A DNA stretch of 64,000 nt from Jatrophihabitans sp. (lineage in GTDB: Bacteria > Actinomycetota > Actinomycetes > Mycobacteriales > Jatrophihabitantaceae), in the NCBI GenBank assembly GCA_036399055.1, contig DASWNX010000004.1:98504-162503 (forward strand), in the 5' to 3' direction. Position 1 is the first letter of the stretch; each line of letters begins with the position of its first letter. The notes under the pieces were generated by a model that ran no database searches, was not told the DNA's origin, and saw only the letters and a program-made list of their open reading frames with translations. The translations under genes were made by a program, and so were the position numbers. This document shows, one piece after another, positions 8,864 through 16,670 of the stretch.

Positions 8864-9708
8864 GTCGCCTCGGCCCGCAGGACCGGGCGAAGCTGCTGCT
8901 CCAGCTGCATTCCAGCGGGGTGCTGGTGATGCCGAACGCGTGGGACGTGGCCAGCGCCGCCGTGTTCGCACAGGCCGGCGCCCGTGCCGTGGCCACCACC
9001 AGCGCGGGCCTGGCCTGGAGCCTGGGCTACCGCGACGGCGAGCAGGTGCCCCGGGCTGACTTGTTCCGGCTGCTGCGCCGCATCGCCGAGGTGGTCGACG
9101 TGCCCGTCAGCGCGGACATCGAGGCAGGCTTCGGTGCGGATGAGTCCCAGGTGGGCCAGACCGTCACCGCGGTCCTGGAGGCCGGGGTCGTCGGGATCAA
9201 CATCGAGGACGCCCCTCCGGGTGGAAGCGGGTTGTTCGATCTGCCGGTCGCCGCCGGTCGGGTCGCCGCCGCCCGGGATGCCGCGGTCGCCGCCGGCGTC
9301 CCCGACCTGGTGATCAACGCCCGGACCGACGTGTACATGCGCGGGATCGGCGACCCGGCCGAGCGCCCGGCCGAAGTGCTGCGCCGGGCCCACGCCTTCG
9401 CCGCTGCCGGCGCCGACTGCGTGTTCGTCCCGGCCCTGTCGGACCTGCAGGTCCTGTCTGACCTGGTGAGGCGTTCCCCGCTGCCGATCAGCGTGGTCAC
9501 CACCGCCGGTGGCGCCAGCGTCGCGCAACTGCAGGCCGCCGGAGTCCGCCGGATCACCGTGGGCCCGGCTCTGGCCCGGGCCGCCTACACCACGGCCAGT
9601 GAGTTGGCCCACGAGTTGCTCGACTCCGGCACCCTGACCGCCTCCTCGCCCTGGCTCGGCTACGACTCGCTGAACGCCCTCCTTCCCACCGTCCCGACCA
9701 AGGAGTAG
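8860..9708 (+). CDS. PEP mutase / isocitrate lyase superfamily enzyme
   Basis: A (beta/alpha)8-barrel enzyme of the isocitrate lyase/phosphoenolpyruvate mutase family (COG2513 type), which makes or breaks C-C or C-P bonds next to a carboxylate. Typical stretches are VLVMPNAWDVASAAVFAQAG, VSADIEAGFG (metal-binding Asp/Glu), VGINIEDAP and LVINARTDVY. The EDK-x5-NS motif of true PEP mutase is absent, so phosphonate formation is unlikely. A lyase or hydrolase on a 2-oxo or malate-like acid fits better. It has 282 residues. The ATG at 8860 overlaps the aminotransferase stop and gives a conserved N-terminus. With the aminotransferase it could supply an oxo-acid/amino-acid pair (inference). Confidence 0.85.
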   Translation: MSRLGPQDRAKLLLQLHSSGVLVMPNAWDVASAAVFAQAGARAVATTSAGLAWSLGYRDGEQVPRADLFRLLRRIAEVVDVPVSADIEAGFGADESQVGQTVTAVLEAGVVGINIEDAPPGGSGLFDLPVAAGRVAAARDAAVAAGVPDLVINARTDVYMRGIGDPAERPAEVLRRAHAFAAAGADCVFVPALSDLQVLSDLVRRSPLPISVVTTAGGASVAQLQAAGVRRITVGPALARAAYTTASELAHELLDSGTLTASSPWLGYDSLNALLPTVPTKE

Positions 9709-9714
9709 ATCACC

Positions 9715-10335
9715 ATGTCTCTGTCTGCGTCCGCCATTCCGAAGGTGGACTTCTACTTCGACCCCGCCTGTCCTTTCGCCTGGATCACCTCCCGGTGGAT
9801 GCTCGAGGTCGAGCAGAAGCGTGACATCGACCTGAGCTTCCAGGTGATGAGCCTGTCAGTCCTCAACGAGCACCGCGAGATCGAGGACTGGTATCGCGCC
9901 TTCTGCGACCGGGCCTGGGGGCCGGTGCGGGTCTGTGTCGCGGCGGCCAAGGATCACGGCGACGGTGTGCTGCGTGAGCTGTACACGGCGCTGGGGACCC
10001 GGATCCACAACGGTGGCAACAAGGATTACACCGAAGTCATCCCCCAGGCGCTGGCCGAGGTCGGGCTGCCGGCCGAGCTGGCCGCGGCGGCCGGCAGCAC
10101 CGACTACGACGAGGAACTGCGGGCCAGCCACCGCCGGGCCCTCGACCCGGTCGGTGAGGACCTCGGCACACCGGCCATCCACATCGACGGGATCGGGTTC
10201 TTCGGTCCGGTGCTGAACGCGATCCCGCGCGGCGATGAGGCGGTCGAGGTCTTCGACGCTGCCCTGGCCCTGGCGCGCAACCCCCACTTCTTCGAGATCA
10301 AGCGTGCCCGTTCCGGTGGCTTGAACTACGACTGA
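9715..10335 (+). CDS. Rv2466c-like DsbA-family protein lacking the resolving cysteine
   Basis: Thioredoxin-fold DsbA-family protein that matches, from memory of the family, the mycobacterial mycothiol-dependent nitroreductase Rv2466c along its whole length. Shared stretches include [47 protein letters not shown] and [12 protein letters not shown]. The active site here is C19-P-F-A22 instead of CPWC: the nucleophilic Cys remains but the resolving Cys is Ala. Such a monothiol protein could still work as a thiol transferase or isomerase (2-hydroxychromene-2-carboxylate isomerases share the fold) but not as a dithiol reductase. It has 206 residues and an AAGGAG just ahead of the ATG. It is operonic with its neighbours in BGC A. 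Confidence 0.85.
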   Translation: MSLSASAIPKVDFYFDPACPFAWITSRWMLEVEQKRDIDLSFQVMSLSVLNEHREIEDWYRAFCDRAWGPVRVCVAAAKDHGDGVLRELYTALGTRIHNGGNKDYTEVIPQALAEVGLPAELAAAAGSTDYDEELRASHRRALDPVGEDLGTPAIHIDGIGFFGPVLNAIPRGDEAVEVFDAALALARNPHFFEIKRARSGGLNYD

Positions 10336-10353
10336 CCGAAAGGAGTCTCACTC

Positions 10354-11601
10354 ATGAGACGGATCGGATTCGTCGAGTCCAACCTCTCCGGCTCCGGCTT
10401 CGACGCGTTGCGGGCCGCGCGCAAGCTGGGCCTGCACGTCGTCTTCTTCAACTGCGGTCTGGACCGGTACCACGCGGCGGCCGGTGGCACCGAGGTCCTG
10501 CGGACCTGCGTGGACGAGTTCGTGTCCTGTCAGACGCATGAACTGGCCCCGCTGATGGAGGCAGTCAAGGAGGTCGACGCGCAGGCGCCGTTGAGCGCGC
10601 TGCTGTCGGTCGCGGAGTACGAAGTCGTGCCGGCCGCGCAGGCCGCTCGCCAGCTCGGCCTGCCCGGCCCGGACCCGGACGGGATCAGCATCGCCCGCAA
10701 CAAGGTCGACCAGCGGCGCCGCTGCCGGGAGCGGGGGGTGCCCGGGCCGGCCTTCCAGGTCGTGACCACGCTCGCGGAGGCGTCCGCGGCGGCCGAGGAG
10801 ATCGGCCTGCCCTGCGTGGTCAAGGCCGCGGATGAGACCAGCGGGGTTCACGTGGTGCGCTGCACCACGGTGGACGAGGTGAGCATGGCCTTCTCCGCCA
10901 TCGTGGCCCGGCCCACCAACCGGCGCGGGCAGGCCACGCGTCCGGAGGTCCTGGTGGAGGAGTGCCTGGTCGGGTTCGAGGTCAGCGTCGAGGTACTGGC
11001 CCAGGGCGGCTCGCACAGCGTCCTGGGGGTGACCGACAAGACTGTCAGCGCAGGCAACCGATTCGTCGAGCTCGGCCACACCTTTCCCTCCGTCCTGCCC
11101 GAGGGGGTGCGGGAGGACCTCGCCGGCGCCGCCGTGGCCGCGGCCCGGGCCGTGGACTTCGACCTGGGGATCGCCCACGTCGAGCTGAAGTACACCGCCG
11201 ACGGTCCGAAGCTGGTCGAGATCAACCCGCGCCCGGCCGGTGGGCGGATCACCGAGTTGATGGACCGCAGCCTCGGTGTGGCGAGCATGGAACTCGTGGT
11301 CCGCCAATACCTCGGCGAGTCCGTCGGCCCGGTCACCGGGCCCGTCTCCGGAGCGGCGATCCGGTACCTGAGCGCAGATCCCGGCGTCGTGGACAGTGTG
11401 AGCGGTCTGGATATCGCCCGGGCGGTTCCGGGCGTGCAGGAAGCCGTGGTCTACCTCGCCCCGGGAATGAGCGTGCGGCCGTTGCGGGTGAACGAGGACC
11501 GGATCGGCCACGTCCTGGCCACCGCCGATGACCCCTACCTGGCACAGCGTCTGGCCGAGACCGCGGCCGCCCAGATCGTGGTGACCACCGGCCGAGCATG
11601 A
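10354..11601 (+). CDS. ATP-grasp ligase 1 (amide-bond-forming)
   Basis: Carboxylate-amine/thiol ligase of the ATP-grasp superfamily. An N-terminal Rossmann-like domain (residues about 1-100) is followed by the ATP-binding fold. Its signatures are NKVDQRRRCRERGVP (start of the grasp domain), LPCVVKAADETSG (ATP-binding Lys), EVLVEECLVGFEVSVEVL, VELKYTADGPKLVEINPRPAGGR (metal-binding Glu/Asn) and a C-terminal DUF-type extension. It has 415 residues. AAGGAG lies 9 bases before the ATG. Last gene of the plus-strand operon of BGC A, it converges with larE. Such enzymes typically join amino acids in dipeptide-like products. The substrate is not predictable here. Confidence 0.9.
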   Translation: MRRIGFVESNLSGSGFDALRAARKLGLHVVFFNCGLDRYHAAAGGTEVLRTCVDEFVSCQTHELAPLMEAVKEVDAQAPLSALLSVAEYEVVPAAQAARQLGLPGPDPDGISIARNKVDQRRRCRERGVPGPAFQVVTTLAEASAAAEEIGLPCVVKAADETSGVHVVRCTTVDEVSMAFSAIVARPTNRRGQATRPEVLVEECLVGFEVSVEVLAQGGSHSVLGVTDKTVSAGNRFVELGHTFPSVLPEGVREDLAGAAVAAARAVDFDLGIAHVELKYTADGPKLVEINPRPAGGRITELMDRSLGVASMELVVRQYLGESVGPVTGPVSGAAIRYLSADPGVVDSVSGLDIARAVPGVQEAVVYLAPGMSVRPLRVNEDRIGHVLATADDPYLAQRLAETAAAQIVVTTGRA

Positions 11602-11644
11602 CCGATGCACGCTCGATGGCCCGCGCGCCAGGCCTGCTGGTGAT

Positions 11645-11670
11645 CCGGCGCCTTGGTGATCCGGCGCCGG
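11645..11670. terminator. Perfect hairpin between convergent ATP-grasp and larE genes
   Basis: CCGGCGCC pairs with GGCGCCGG (8 bp) across a 10-base loop, exactly in the 69-base gap between the two convergent operons of BGC A. The same region contains a 14-base direct repeat (GGTGATCCGGCGCC at 11639 and 11655). It probably ends both transcripts; no T tract is seen. Confidence 0.45.
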
Positions 11671-12510
11671 TCAGGGTCCGGACGTGGCCGGCGCCCGGTA
11701 GGTCGACAGCTGCCCCGGACCGGTCCGGATCAGCTCCTGCAGACGGACCAGCACCTGATCGACCAGGGCCGGCCGGGTCATGAGCGCATCGTGCGCAGCC
11801 TGGTCCAGTTCTACCCGGAAACCCTGACCCAGTAACCGGACTCGCAGGTCGCGGGGGGTGAGACCGGCTCCGGTCAGCTGTTCGCGCAGCGCCGCCTCGG
11901 CCCGCTCGACCAGGTTCAGCCGGGTCAGCGAGACCGGTACCCCGACGGCGATCCGTGAGGCCAGACAGGGCATGGCTGGTTTGTCGGCCACCCGCAGGGA
12001 CCAGGACCTGGCCAGCAGGCGGATCTCCTGCTTTCCCAGGCCGGCCTCGGCCAGCGGCTCGATCACCTTCAGCTCCTGGGCTGCCCGCAGCCCCGGCCGG
12101 TGTGCGGCCCGGTGGTCGTCGGCGTGGGTGCCGGTGGCCACGTGGTGGATGCCCTGGCGGGCGGCCACAGCGGACACGGCGGTCAGGACGGTGTGCTTGC
12201 AGAAGTAGCAGCGGTCTCCGGCGTTGCTGCGGTAGCCGGGCACGTCCAGCTCGTCAGTGCCGATCTCGATCAGCTCGACGCCCAGCTCCCCGGCCACCTC
12301 GCGGGCGAGCGCCAGCTCGGTGCGGGCGAGGCTGGGGGAGTCGGCGATCGCGGCCCGGACCCGGTCGGCAGGCAGCGCCCGCAGGGCCGCGGCAAGCACC
12401 AGGGCGGAGTCGACCCCGCCGGAGAAGGCCACGACGACGCCGTCGAGCATCCGCATCCGGGCAAGCAGCCGCTCTGACAGCTCGCCGGGATCCTGCGCCA
12501 CCTCGGTCAC
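11671..12510 (-). CDS. larE: LarE, ATP-dependent sacrificial sulfur transferase
   Basis: LarE adenylates the carboxylates of pyridinium-3,5-biscarboxylate mononucleotide and donates sulfur from its own cysteine, giving the bisthiocarboxylate that LarC metallates. The PP-loop AFSGGVDSALVLAAAL is at residues about 28-43. The family CYFCK pair is at C101/C104. The sulfur-donor position is C182 in KPAMPCLASRI. Its 279 residues match the family. It is the last gene of the minus-strand operon, behind TrpG. It thus lies inside BGC A, while larB and larC sit about 9 kb away beyond the SARP gene. LarE-like PP-loop proteins can also act in other thiolations, but the presence of LarB and LarC makes NPN synthesis the best reading. 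Confidence 0.92.
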   Translation of the reverse strand: MTEVAQDPGELSERLLARMRMLDGVVVAFSGGVDSALVLAAALRALPADRVRAAIADSPSLARTELALAREVAGELGVELIEIGTDELDVPGYRSNAGDRCYFCKHTVLTAVSAVAARQGIHHVATGTHADDHRAAHRPGLRAAQELKVIEPLAEAGLGKQEIRLLARSWSLRVADKPAMPCLASRIAVGVPVSLTRLNLVERAEAALREQLTGAGLTPRDLRVRLLGQGFRVELDQAAHDALMTRPALVDQVLVRLQELIRTGPGQLSTYRAPATSGP

Positions 12511-12589
12511 TGCACGTGCCGTCCGCCGTCGAGGACGACGCGCTCGAGTCTGGCCGTCGATGGGGCCTGCGGTGCGGTGACAGTCGCGC

Positions 12590-13192
12590 TCACGCGGTCA
12601 CGATCCCTTCTGCCCGGACCCGGCTCTGCAGGCAGCGCAGCGCGTTGCCGACCATCTGCATGCCGTGCTCGGTGAACAACGATTCGGGGTGGAACTGGAC
12701 GCCCTCGATTGGCAGGGTGCGGTGCCGCAGGCCCATGATCTCGCCGGTGTCGGTCCAGGCGGTCGCGACCAGCTCGGCCGGCAAGGCTTCGGCCTCGACC
12801 ACCAGCGAGTGGTACCGCGCCACCGTTATCAGCTGCGGCACCCCGTCGAAGACGCCCTCTCCGTCATGGGTGATCGTCGAGCACTTGCCGTGCATCGGCT
12901 CGGCCCCGTGCCGGATTCGGCCCCCGAACGCCGCGGCGATCGCCTGGTGGCCCAGGCAGACTCCGAAAACCGGTATCCGCGGACCTAGTTGTCGCACCAC
13001 CTCGACCGAGATGCCCGCGTCGAACGGGTCACCCGGCCCCGGCGAGATGATGATCAGGTCGGGCGCGAGGTCGGCGACCTGCTGCACCGTCACCTCGTCG
13101 TTGCGGTGCACGACGCGCTCGGCGCCCAGTTCCCCCGTGTATTGCACGAGGTTGTAGACGAACGAGTCGTAGTTGTCGATCACGCAGATCAT
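12590..13192 (-). CDS. Anthranilate synthase component II-type glutamine amidotransferase
   Basis: Class I glutamine amidotransferase that supplies ammonia to a chorismate-using partner. It starts MICVIDNYDSFVYNLVQY, has ISPGPGDP, the nucleophile elbow GVCLGHQAIA and the catalytic His-Glu in VQFHPESLFTEHG. It has 200 residues. The ATG at 13192 gives the standard N-terminus and overlaps the stop of the component I gene (ATGA), which indicates an obligate pair. Its place between the component I gene and larE in a biosynthetic operon argues for a dedicated secondary-metabolite role rather than the cell's tryptophan or folate supply. Confidence 0.92.
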   Translation of the reverse strand: MICVIDNYDSFVYNLVQYTGELGAERVVHRNDEVTVQQVADLAPDLIIISPGPGDPFDAGISVEVVRQLGPRIPVFGVCLGHQAIAAAFGGRIRHGAEPMHGKCSTITHDGEGVFDGVPQLITVARYHSLVVEAEALPAELVATAWTDTGEIMGLRHRTLPIEGVQFHPESLFTEHGMQMVGNALRCLQSRVRAEGIVTA

Positions 13193-14547
13193 GCGGCTGC
13201 TTCTTCTGCTACGGACACGCCGATGACGCGCGCGGCGGAGCCGAGTTTGGCCAGGCATTCGGCGTACTCGTCGGAGGGCTGTGAGTCATGGACGATTCCG
13301 CCGCCGGCCTGCAGGCGGATCAGCCCGTTCCACAGGACGAGGCTGCGGATCGTCAGGAAGAGGTCCACGTGGGCCAGGCCGAAGGAGCCGACGGCGCCGG
13401 AGTACAGCCAGCGGCGGTTCGGCTCGAGATCGTCGATGATCTCCATCGCCCGGACCTTGGGAGTGCCGGTCATGGTGCCTGCCGGGAACGTCGCCCGGAT
13501 CAACTCGTCGGTCCGGCTGCCCGCGAGGATGCGGCCGCGCACATCCGAGGTCAGGTGCATGACGTGGGAGTAACGCTCCACCTCCATCAGCCGGTCCACC
13601 CGCACACTTCCCGGCCGGCAGACCCGCCCCAGGTCGTTGCGGGCCAGGTCGACCAGCATGCGGTGCTCGGCCAGTTCCTTGACCGAGGAACGCAATTCAG
13701 CCTCGATCAACCGGTCGCTCGGCCGGTCTAGGCCGCGTGGGCGGGTCCCGGCCAACGGGCGGATCAGGGCCGTCCCGCCGCCCAGGGTCAGGCACGGCTC
13801 CGGTGAGGCGCCGACAACCTCGAACTGCGGACCGGCGTACCAGAAGTGATACGGGGACGGGTTGATCGACGTCAGCCGGTCGTAGATGGTCAGCGCGTCC
13901 GTGGTGGCCGGCGCGGTCCAGCTGAGCGACAGCACGAGCTGGAAGACGTCACCGTCAAGAATGTGCTGCTGCGCCTGGCAGACGGCGTCGGCGTACTCCT
14001 CGTAACTGAGATTGAACCGGCCCGCGCCGATGCTGACCTCGCCCAGCGCTGTCACGCTGAGCCGGTCGAGGATCCGCACCACCTGCCCGGCCGCGGCGCG
14101 TGCCGCCGCCGGTGAGGACCCCCGGCCGATCACCTGAGCGTGCCCGTCCTCGAAGCGCACCAGCACCTCGGGCAGGAAGAACTCATACACCGGCAGCGGT
14201 TCGGCGGGGTGCCGGCTGGGCAGCCGCTCCATGTCGCGCACTGCGTCGTAGCCGAGAACGCCGTACCAGGCCGCTTCCCAGTCGGGACTGTCCGGTTGCA
14301 GCTCCAGCCCGGCGAGGAAGTCCACGGCGTCGGCCAGCGGCGCCGAGCCGGCGCCACCCGGATGCGACAGCACGGCCAGCTCGCCCACGGCAAGGGTGAC
14401 CGGTCCCCGGCCGCCGGTCCCGGAACTGAGCATGACCCGACCGGCCGGGCGCAGCGCGGCGGCCGCGGCCACCGGCTGCACCGGCTGCAGCGGCAGGACA
14501 TGCCGGTACAGCCGCGAACCGGGACGCAGGGTCGAGGAGATCGTCAA
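13189..14547 (-). CDS. Anthranilate synthase component I-type chorismate-utilising enzyme
   Basis: Chorismate-binding enzyme (452 aa) that adds ammonia at C2 of chorismate. The active-site strand reads RPLAGTRPRG: A266 occupies the position that is Lys in aminodeoxychorismate synthase PabB (PIKGT), so C2 amination of the TrpE or aminodeoxyisochorismate-synthase type is favoured. Other signatures are ELAEHRMLVDLARNDLGRV and PAGTMTGTPKVRAMEIID (residues 355-372), where TrpE usually has SGAPK. It cannot be decided whether pyruvate is eliminated (anthranilate) or retained (aminodeoxyisochorismate). It is coupled to its amidotransferase by a 4-base overlap and follows the DUF362 gene by 4 bases. 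The LTSINP stretch replaces part of the usual Trp-feedback region, which hints at an unregulated paralogue. Confidence 0.9.
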   Translation of the reverse strand: MTISSTLRPGSRLYRHVLPLQPVQPVAAAAALRPAGRVMLSSGTGGRGPVTLAVGELAVLSHPGGAGSAPLADAVDFLAGLELQPDSPDWEAAWYGVLGYDAVRDMERLPSRHPAEPLPVYEFFLPEVLVRFEDGHAQVIGRGSSPAAARAAAGQVVRILDRLSVTALGEVSIGAGRFNLSYEEYADAVCQAQQHILDGDVFQLVLSLSWTAPATTDALTIYDRLTSINPSPYHFWYAGPQFEVVGASPEPCLTLGGGTALIRPLAGTRPRGLDRPSDRLIEAELRSSVKELAEHRMLVDLARNDLGRVCRPGSVRVDRLMEVERYSHVMHLTSDVRGRILAGSRTDELIRATFPAGTMTGTPKVRAMEIIDDLEPNRRWLYSGAVGSFGLAHVDLFLTIRSLVLWNGLIRLQAGGGIVHDSQPSDEYAECLAKLGSAARVIGVSVAEEAAA

Positions 14548-14551
14548 TGGG

Positions 14552-15748
14552 TCACGCCCTGCCCCCCACCAGGCTCGGCGCCCGGAACTGGGTCCGTTCG
14601 TGCGCGCTCACGGTCTGACCCATCGCGTACCTGAAGGCGGCCTTCTGGATCGCCCGCGGCGGGCAACCCTCGATGTAGATGCCGAGTTCTCGATTCTCGT
14701 ACAGGCAGTTGCCGACCAGGACGACAGCGCCACGCAACGTCGGCGTCTCGATCTGCGGTCCGCACAGGATCGTCATCTCCCCGTCCCAGGCCAGCATCTC
14801 CTCGGCCAGCGCGTGCAGCGCCCCGGCCAGGAACCGGCTGCAGGCCCGGCAGGCGTGCTCGGCGTACACGTGGATCCCCACCCTGGGCGAGCGGATCTGG
14901 ACCGGGGCCTTGACCATGTCGAAAGCCAGCTCTTGCGGGGCCGTTCCCAGCATCTCGATGTCGGCCAGATCGATCGGTCCCATCCCGCGGGCATGCGCGT
15001 CGCGCAGGTAGGCCACCTCCCGGGGGTCGAATCCGGCCAGGTCGCCGACCGCGACGTCGAGGGCGACCGCGTTGCGGCTCGCGGCCAGGAAACCCACCGC
15101 GCGCGCCTGCCCGTCCATCGGGTAGTTGCCCTCGATCACGGTCGTCCCGTCGCAGATCACCAGGTCCTGCGGTCGCATCAGGTTGAGGTCGACCGTCGAC
15201 TCGTCGACGCCGGCCATGTGCACGATCCGGGTGGTGTACCCGGGCAGCAGCCCGACCAGATTCTTCATCGCGTTGGAGTAGATGACGCTGGCATGCGTGC
15301 GCAACTGGGGCACCCCGATGAAGTAGTCGCAGTCGAGGATGAGCTCCGGCACCGCGATCGGCACCCGCAGCGAGGTCGCCTCCGCAATGCTGGTGATCCG
15401 CAGCGGCAGGTCGTCGAAGCTCACCACCCGGGCGTACCGGGCGGCCTCGTGCTCGCCCAGCAGCTCGTAGATCGCGTGGGTGCGCTCGGCGATCACCGGG
15501 CGCCCGCCATGCTCGGCCACTGTCCTGGCGATGGCGGCCAGCAGGGTGGTGTTGACGTGGAAGCCAGGCCGGGTCTGGAACAGGTTGGGTTTGATCAGGA
15601 CCGTGTCACCGGCTCGCAGCTGGGCCAGCGGCGAGCCGATCAGTTCCAGGAGCTGTCGCAGGGCATCGGGGATCGCGCTGTCCTCAGGCGCGGGGGCCAG
15701 CGCGACCTGATGCCGCGGGCCGGCCGCCGCGGACGGGTCAGGCTCCAC
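14552..15748 (-). CDS. DUF362 domain protein with cysteine-rich C-terminus
   Basis: Member of the uncharacterised DUF362 family. VLIKPNLFQ at residues 50-58 is the family hallmark. FIGVPQLRTHASVIYSNAMKNLVGLLPG corresponds to the conserved KtH...KN segment, with R150, H152 and K162. The C-terminal part carries C300-x2-C303, C329, C348 and C362 (ending EGCPPRAI), a pattern that could bind a metal or Fe-S cluster. It has 398 residues. It overlaps the upstream cyclase gene by 11 bases and precedes component I. In a cluster with LarB, LarC and LarE but no LarA, it is the most attractive candidate for a nickel-pincer client. That is inference only, and a role as an Fe-S oxidoreductase is equally open. 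Confidence 0.82.
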   Translation of the reverse strand: MEPDPSAAAGPRHQVALAPAPEDSAIPDALRQLLELIGSPLAQLRAGDTVLIKPNLFQTRPGFHVNTTLLAAIARTVAEHGGRPVIAERTHAIYELLGEHEAARYARVVSFDDLPLRITSIAEATSLRVPIAVPELILDCDYFIGVPQLRTHASVIYSNAMKNLVGLLPGYTTRIVHMAGVDESTVDLNLMRPQDLVICDGTTVIEGNYPMDGQARAVGFLAASRNAVALDVAVGDLAGFDPREVAYLRDAHARGMGPIDLADIEMLGTAPQELAFDMVKAPVQIRSPRVGIHVYAEHACRACSRFLAGALHALAEEMLAWDGEMTILCGPQIETPTLRGAVVLVGNCLYENRELGIYIEGCPPRAIQKAAFRYAMGQTVSAHERTQFRAPSLVGGRA

Positions 15749-16415
15749 CGGTCTCCTCCATCGCCAGGACCCGGGTGGGCGCGGCCTCGGCTCCGGCGAC
15801 CTTCATCGGCAGGGCCATCAACTGCACCACCTGGCGGCTCAGCTCATGCAGGTTGGCCACGTACTCCAGCAGCGGGATCCCGGCGGCCAGCAGCCGGTGA
15901 TGCACCGGCGACTCGGCGTCCCCGGGGCGTTCGGTGAGGCAGTCCAACCCGAACAGGCTGGCGCGGTTGTCGATCGCCCAGTCTGCCGCCGAGGGCGTCA
16001 GGTAGGGCGGGCGGTCCCAGTAGTCGGGCTGGCCCCAGTTGTGCCGCAGGTAGTCCGTGCGCACCAGCAGCCGGTCACCCGGCTCCCAGACCGGCCGCAG
16101 AGCCGCCTCGAGATCATCACCGGTCACCGGCTCGAGGTCGAACTTGTGAGACAGGTCGGCGACGCAGGCCCGACCCACCAGGGTGTCGAGGGGAACCTCG
16201 TCGATGCCCTCGGCGCCGGGAAAGAAGTGCAGCCGGTATTCCATGTGAGTGCCGTTATGCGGGAACACGTGCAAGTAGGAGAACGTGCGCTTGGTGCCGT
16301 ACGGGTCGGTCTCCGGCGTCATGGAACGCTCGCTGACGAATTTCGGGAACCAGTCCGCGGGATACGACGGCATTCCGTCGTAGAAGCCGTGGGTCAGGTC
16401 GACGAGTCTGGTCAT
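15738..16415 (-). CDS. Cyclase-family metal-dependent hydrolase (kynurenine formamidase-like)
   Basis: Cyclase-family protein (PF04199 type; kynurenine formamidases, isatin hydrolases and some polyketide cyclases). It begins VDLTHGFYDGMPSYP and carries the metal-binding motif HNGTHMEYRLHF, where the family usually has HxGTHxDxPxH. RLLVRTDYLRHNWG and the C-terminal MALPMKVAGAEAAPTRVLAM also fit. It has 225 residues. The start follows an AAGGAC-type site about 5 bases upstream. Fourth gene of the minus-strand operon, it overlaps the DUF362 gene. Since the operon also makes an anthranilate-type product, hydrolysis or closure of an amide/lactam of an aminobenzoate is plausible (inference). Confidence 0.88.
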   Translation of the reverse strand: MTRLVDLTHGFYDGMPSYPADWFPKFVSERSMTPETDPYGTKRTFSYLHVFPHNGTHMEYRLHFFPGAEGIDEVPLDTLVGRACVADLSHKFDLEPVTGDDLEAALRPVWEPGDRLLVRTDYLRHNWGQPDYWDRPPYLTPSAADWAIDNRASLFGLDCLTERPGDAESPVHHRLLAAGIPLLEYVANLHELSRQVVQLMALPMKVAGAEAAPTRVLAMEETGGA

Positions 16416-16464
16416 GGTCCTTGTCCTTCGGTGAGATCTCTCTCGACAGACGCAAGCGTGTGTG

Positions 16465-16518
16465 TCAGCAGCTCGCAGACTCGGTCAAGGCGTCGGCGAG
16501 CGCCGCGATGGCAGGCAT
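16465..16518 (-). CDS. Small ORF D (17 aa) in the minus-strand operon
   Basis: A 17-codon frame, MPAIAALADALTESASC, starts at an ATG preceded by GAGGTGGGGGG and lies in the 255-base gap between the ATP-grasp/GSS-like gene and the cyclase gene, on the operon strand. Fourteen of its sense codons end in G or C. It ends in Ser-Ala-Ser-Cys. It may be a leader peptide or a chance frame; the remainder of the gap shows no other gene. Confidence 0.22.
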   Translation of the reverse strand: MPAIAALADALTESASC

Positions 16519-16670
16519 GCGCCCCCCACCTCACATCGCCGACCATGGTGGTCGGCGACGTCTGCCGCGAAGCATGTGCCGGTCGGCCATCAAGGGGGTA
16601 TTCGCGCTACATCGCGGGACCGGAAGGGTCGATGTACCCGGCGATCTCCTTCGCCAGTGGCCTGATCCGG

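Noticed and set aside
8860-9708. Phosphonate biosynthesis gene (PEP mutase)
   Set aside because: The EDK-x5-NS motif of true PEP mutases is absent and no phosphonopyruvate decarboxylase is in the window.
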